From Cyclina sinensis (lineage: Eukaryota > Mollusca > Bivalvia > Venerida > Veneridae), in NCBI GenBank assembly GCA_012932295.1, contig JAAONU010000009.1, forward strand, positions 4,452,203 through 4,516,202: 64,000 nucleotides of DNA. The letters run 5' to 3'. The position numbers and the translations under genes are program-made. Each line of letters begins with the position of its first letter. Position 1 is the first letter of the stretch. The notes under the pieces are model-generated. The model made no database searches, was not told where the DNA came from, and saw only the letters and a list, made by a program, of their open reading frames with translations. Shown here piece by piece: positions 59,637 through 64,000 of the stretch.

Positions 59637-60839
59637 CAGGCCTTTCCCCAGCATCAAAAGGCGCCGTGCTGCCGCGGCGCTTTAATTAAAATCTGACCTC
59701 CCGTGGCGCTTAAATCTTAAATATCCCACGCGGTGCCTTAAATATCTACCGCGGCAGTGTATTACATCAGAGATGCAATTAATCCCATTAGGTGCCTCAA
59801 TTGGAAAATCTCTTTACACTCGGTAATACACAGACGCTGATTACCTGTTTACATGATTAGCAGATCACATGCATACACGTTGTCTGTAGTTTTCACAAGT
59901 GTGTAAGTGTGTGACAATCAGGATTAACAACTGAATTAGTAATTGGATAATCACCATTGTTAAACAGGTGCCGATGGTAAGTTTATTTGACTGTTGTGTA
60001 ACAATTAAGAAGATTGTTTTGAAAGAAATAAGATAAAGGGACATTTAATTTGCCGATTTTTTACAGCTGGTAATTACAATTGTACTCCTAATTACTCCTT
60101 ACGAAATTGTCTTATTTATATCTGAAGTAATTTTGTTATGAACTACATTTGTAAGGTTATAAGTTAAGATGAAAAGGGTAAGTGATACGAATATTGCTGG
60201 AATAAAGAAATTTTTGGTCAGACAGGGTCCTCAATTTACAGATCAAAACTATGAAACTGAATCAAACCAGCGATCACATATGTATCAAAATTTAAGGATG
60301 AATTCACTTCTGTTCTGTTCCATCTCCAAATACCAATTATGAACATTTCTGTTCACCAAATACTGTTTATTGTCCTTTCAGATTGTGAAAGAGGTTTTAG
60401 TACCCTGAAAAGGATAAAAACTGTTCACCGGTCATCCCTTTCTAATAAAGTACTGAATTCCCTTTTGACTGTCACTGTACAAGGTCCAAAACTGGATGAG
60501 TTCAATGTCAATGAAGCTGTGGAAGTGTGGCACAAGGGACAGGACAGAAGAAGTGTAATTTAAAGGAAGGGTGTGACCAAAACACCCATGAATATAATAT
60601 TAGAGACTCAATACATAAATTATGACAAACATGTATACATAGATTATTTAGAATATCATTGTGTGTAAAGAATAAAGTATTTAAAATTGTTACTGCAATT
60701 GTTATCGTGAAATATACCCCAAAAAGCACCATTTACTTTCAACATAAAATTTTTTTTCGACATGCGGAAGGGGTACCCCCTCCCGCACCCACACGGACAG
60801 TTACCACAGTGCCTTAAAAAATTCCTGGGGAAAGGCCTG
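59637..60839 (+). mobile_element. Internally deleted hAT-type transposon, 1.2 kb
   Basis: Ends are inverted repeats CAGGCCTTTCCCCAG (59637-59651) and CTGGGGAAAGGCCTG (60825-60839). GACAAC stands next to both ends, a hint of the target duplication but not a clean 8-bp one. Inside are the two extremes of a transposase gene: an ATG at 60169 with MKRVSDTNIAGIKKFLV, and a C-terminal piece at about 60382-60563 with DCERGFSTLKRIKT and NSLLTVTVQGP, the hAT dimerisation motif. The whole catalytic middle is missing. Confidence 0.75.
60169..60563 (+). pseudogene. Remnant of a hAT transposase gene (head and tail only)
   Basis: The head reads MKRVSDTNIAGIKKFLVRQG and is open to a stop near 60,341. A plausible acceptor (tgtcctttcag) precedes the tail, which reads SDCERGFSTLKRIKT and ends WHKGQDRRSVI with a TAA. 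This tail matches the C-terminal dimerisation region of ZNF862/KIAA1586-type hAT proteins. The zinc finger, DDE core and linking exons are absent, so no enzyme can be made. It belongs to a different subfamily from the gene at 61.8 kb, since their heads and tails differ. Confidence 0.75.
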
Positions 60840-61774
60840 ACAACATTGTCTTTTGCATATCGTTCACAGTTTATATAAAACATATAGCTGGTGTTTAAGC
60901 CGCTGTGTAGCCAGATGAATTCTGATAGCCAAGTATCTTAAAATCATTTGACACGCTTCTTTTTGTTAGGAGGCTCAGTAATAGCATTGTCCATGCTAGA
61001 TATTATCTTCGCTAGTATCAACAGTCGAAGATGTTGGCCAATTCAGAGCTTCTCCAAAGCCTAAATATAATAGCTTTTGCTACAACATTTTGCAAGACAA
61101 AACAGACTGGTATCGATTTGAGTTACCCCAGTCCACAATTTCAATTTAACAGATTACATAAACAGTCTACCATAGTGTTTATTCTAGCGCGGAATGAAAG
61201 GGCGCGCCGCCCTGCCCTTTTATTGACCCGCCCTTTTGCCTCTTAATCACCGCCCCGTCGCACTTCAGTGCGCCCCGCTGCCCTCTTTCATTTATGAATA
61301 AAGTAAATTCTAACCTGTCAATCAAATATCAAATTATCGATAATTGAGTCGGCACGCTTCAGTAGGTGATGTGTATAACTTTAACACAGACTGGTGCCCC
61401 GTATCGTCAGATCGACCGCTTTTGAAGTGGATTCAGTCATTCTGTGTTTTGTGCAGTTTGGCATAATTTGCTACTGACAGGATTATGATAAACAGGGACA
61501 TTATCGACTGATTGGGAAAGCGTAGACATTAATCAATGGCAATGATTTAATGAGATTATAAAGTTGTAAAACATTCGCTAATTAGTTTGTTCACACAATC
61601 CCTGGTGAATACCGGTGAAAAATCGGATACGTTTGAAACGTGCCGCCAATTCGGATAGAAGTAAAGGTAATTAAAATTAATTATTTTACTCATATTTTTC
61701 ATCATTTATATCATGGAGCATCATGTAAGAATGCATGTTATTGTTAGTCAGAGTCTGTTCTTGTGACATTCAAA

Positions 61775-64000
61775 ATGCCTTCTGCTAAACGGAAATTTGC
61801 AGAAGTTGAAAAAGAACGTGCTAAAATTCGCAAAACAAATCACAGCATTTCCTCTTTCTTTGGAACTAAAGATAGGTACGAATAAAGCAATCTGTATGTG
61901 CTACAAAGTGATCTGAATGTTGTTTTCTTCGCGATAATTATAATATTTATTTGGAACGGATTATAAATTGAAGGATTATACCTTAAAGGACATGATGTAC
62001 AAATGAAATTGTAAGTATGTTTCTAACATCTTTTTTTGTATGTTTACAGTGTGACCCAAGGTGATCCTGATGTGTCACAGAATGAAACATATTCCAAGTT
62101 GCCAGATCAATCTCCACATAAAGCTGTAGAGGAGCAATCATCAGTTGAAAATGGTGAAACTGCATCAGTCCGAAAAATTGTAAAAAGTAAAAATAAAGTT
62201 GGTTTTGATCAAAAATGGACTGAAAACAGACCATGGCTCTATGCAGAAAAGTCAGACAATGGCCAGATAAATGCAATGTTCTGTAAACTTTGTCAAAAAC
62301 ACAAAAGCAGAGGCCTGAATGGTAGTGTTACTTGGACTGAAATAGGGTGTGTCACAATCAGAAAAGATAAAGTGACTGATCATGAAAATTCTGAAATGCA
62401 CAAATTCTCTTTAAGGCTTGAGACTGAAGAACAACTAGGTATTCACTCAGCTTTCAGTGAAAAACGCCTCCCTATGGGTGAAAAAGAGTTTGAAGCAGTA
62501 ACATGTGCCACAAAAATCTTACACTTCTTGATTAAACATAATATTCCCCATACAACAGTGTTTAAAGATTTTGTTAACTTTGCAACAAAAGAACTGAAAT
62601 GCCCTGCATTGCAGCACTTAGAAAAAGGAAAAAATGCTATGTACACAAGCAATACCACAATGGATGAATTAGTAAACTGTATGGTCGATGACATTGAAAG
62701 TACTTTAAAAGAAAGAGTAGAAAAAAGTCCGGGCTTTGCGCTTATGACTGATGAAACAACAGATGTTAGTAATGATAAACATTTGGCATTCTGTGTAAAA
62801 TACATTGATGTAGATAGCGGTGATGTTTGCGTAGACTATCTTAAGGATGTTAAGGTGAAGGATGGCAAAGCAGAAACAATTTTTACAGAGACAAAATCTG
62901 TAATCGAGGAATTAAATGTTGACAAATTTGTTGCATTCGGGTCTGATGGGTGTAATACCATGATTGGAAAGAAAACAGGTGTGGCCACACGATTGAAAGA
63001 AATGAAACCTGAAATAGTAACTATGCATTGCCACAACCATCGTCTTGCTCTGGCTGCTAAGGACAGCTTTGAATCAATTAAAGTGATGAGAGATACAGAT
63101 GATTTGCTGAACCATACTTTCAAATATTATCATTCATCAGCTAACAGGACCACCTCTTTAGGAAAAATTCAGAAATTGTTAGATGACAGTGGGAATAAGA
63201 AAATAAAGCAGGCTGCTCACACAAGATGGTTGTCTCATTTAGATGCTGTGTCCTCTCTCAGAGACAGTTACTCTGCAGTAATTACTGATTTGGAAAATGC
63301 TGTTGAGTCTGGTAATGATAAGGTTAGATTGGGTAGTGGTCCATCTGCAAATGGCTTAGCAAAGAAGCTGAAAACTTATGAGTCCGTGCATATTGTACAT
63401 TTTCTGTGTGATGCTCTCAAGCCTCTTACAACATTGGCCCTAACATTTGAAAGGAATGATGTTGATCTATCATTGGTGAAACCACGAATGGAATCTGCTA
63501 TTAGTTCTTTAAGAAAACTGAAACAAAATGAAGGTCTCAGCACAAAAAGAGCAGCAAAAGTTGTAAGTGAACATAATATAAGTGTCTCTGATCAGCAGGT
63601 TGAAACTGTAAAAAAGGCAGAAGACTTGTTCATAGATAATTTGGTTGAAAGCATTGAGAAAAGACTGGATTCATCAGATTTGGTTGATAGCATGGGTGTT
63701 TTTAATATGACAGATAACTCCATATTCTATGGTAATGATGAGATCATGTGCTTGGCAGAACATTTCAGACTGGATGTAGATGAGACTTTGCAAGAATGGG
63801 AAATTGTGAAAAGTTCACTAGCTAACTTAGAGTCTAAAGACATTGCAGGTGCAGTCAAAATGGTTCGAATCTTGAATTCTGTTAAGCATACCACTGGAAA
63901 TTACTGCCCAAATATTGAAAAACTGTGTACAACTGCAGCAGTTCTTCCCATTAGTACTGCAGAGGTTGAAAGGGTATTTTCAGATGTTGCTAGAACTAAG
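61775..64000 (+). CDS. hAT-superfamily transposase (ZNF862/KIAA1586-like), 3' end beyond window
   Basis: Exon 61775-61875 starts MPSAKRKFAEVEKERAKIRK and ends at a GTACGA donor. After a 174-bp intron (acceptor at 62049) the second exon is open for 650 codons to the window edge. Motifs run in family order: a TTF-type zinc finger (WLYAEKS, then FCKLCQKH and HENSEMHK), an acidic DETTDVSNDKH, GSDGCNTMIGKKTGVATRL, HCHNHRLALAAKD, an AAHTRWLSHLDAV stretch, and at the edge LPISTAEVERVFSDVARTK, the start of the C-terminal hAT dimerisation region. Only the last few tens of residues should be missing. There is no stop or frameshift in about 680 codons, so it is a young transposon or a domesticated gene. 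A GC-rich patch at 61,170-61,290 upstream (starting near CATAGTGTTTATTCTAGCG) may be the element's left end. Confidence 0.85.

Noticed and set aside
62443..63123. Minus-strand open frames of 95-120 codons in the hAT region
   Set aside because: The plus strand carries a 650-codon frame with recognisable hAT motifs; these are its shadows.

Overview
This is a eukaryotic window. Genes are split by AT-rich introns of 0.1 to 8 kb with ordinary GT..AG junctions, and the DNA between them is full of minisatellites, tRNA-derived SINEs and DNA transposons. The protein sequences and the style of repeat (for example the 32.2 to 33.1 kb element, which begins with an AAGAGGGCCATGATGGCCC-type end) suggest a bivalve mollusc. 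The species is an inference and cannot be fixed without a search.

Layout. At 1.0 to 2.7 kb (+) is the 3' end of a calmodulin-like EF-hand gene. At 4.6 to 8.1 kb (-) is a broken C-type lectin gene with a signal peptide and a good TATA box, but two in-frame stops and no visible middle exon. At 8.6 to 12.35 kb is a 3.7-kb imperfect palindrome with one U5 spliceosomal snRNA gene in each arm, built around two facing arrays of a ~118-bp repeat. At 15.4 to 17.9 kb (-) is a complete five-exon Rab5-type GTPase gene of 222 codons ending in Cys-Cys. At 23.2 to 25.4 kb (-) is a glyoxylate/hydroxypyruvate reductase (GRHPR) gene with a one-base frameshift in its last exon. At 25.9 to 31.3 kb are four more U5 snRNA copies in diverged repeats, with a Tc1-type transposon inserted at a unit junction. 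At 35.1 to 59.1 kb (-) is the splicing factor CWC22, of which I could join 18 exons in one continuous frame (about 1,500 codons). At 59.6 to 64 kb (+) are two hAT-type elements: an internally deleted remnant, and one with a long open transposase frame that runs off the window.

The most notable result is that a 120-bp block found six times is U5 snRNA. It has the invariant loop I, the matching stem, an Sm-like site and a 3' hairpin with a GNRA tetraloop. Four copies share upstream elements at fixed distances of about -55 and -103. At first sight the block looks like a conserved protein exon, because one strand is open in all copies. The substitution pattern (paired, loop-preserving or unpaired positions) fits an RNA gene instead.

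U5 snRNA and CWC22 both act in the spliceosome. I treat their neighbourhood as probably chance. Splice sites were read by eye and checked for phase, and no searches were possible.
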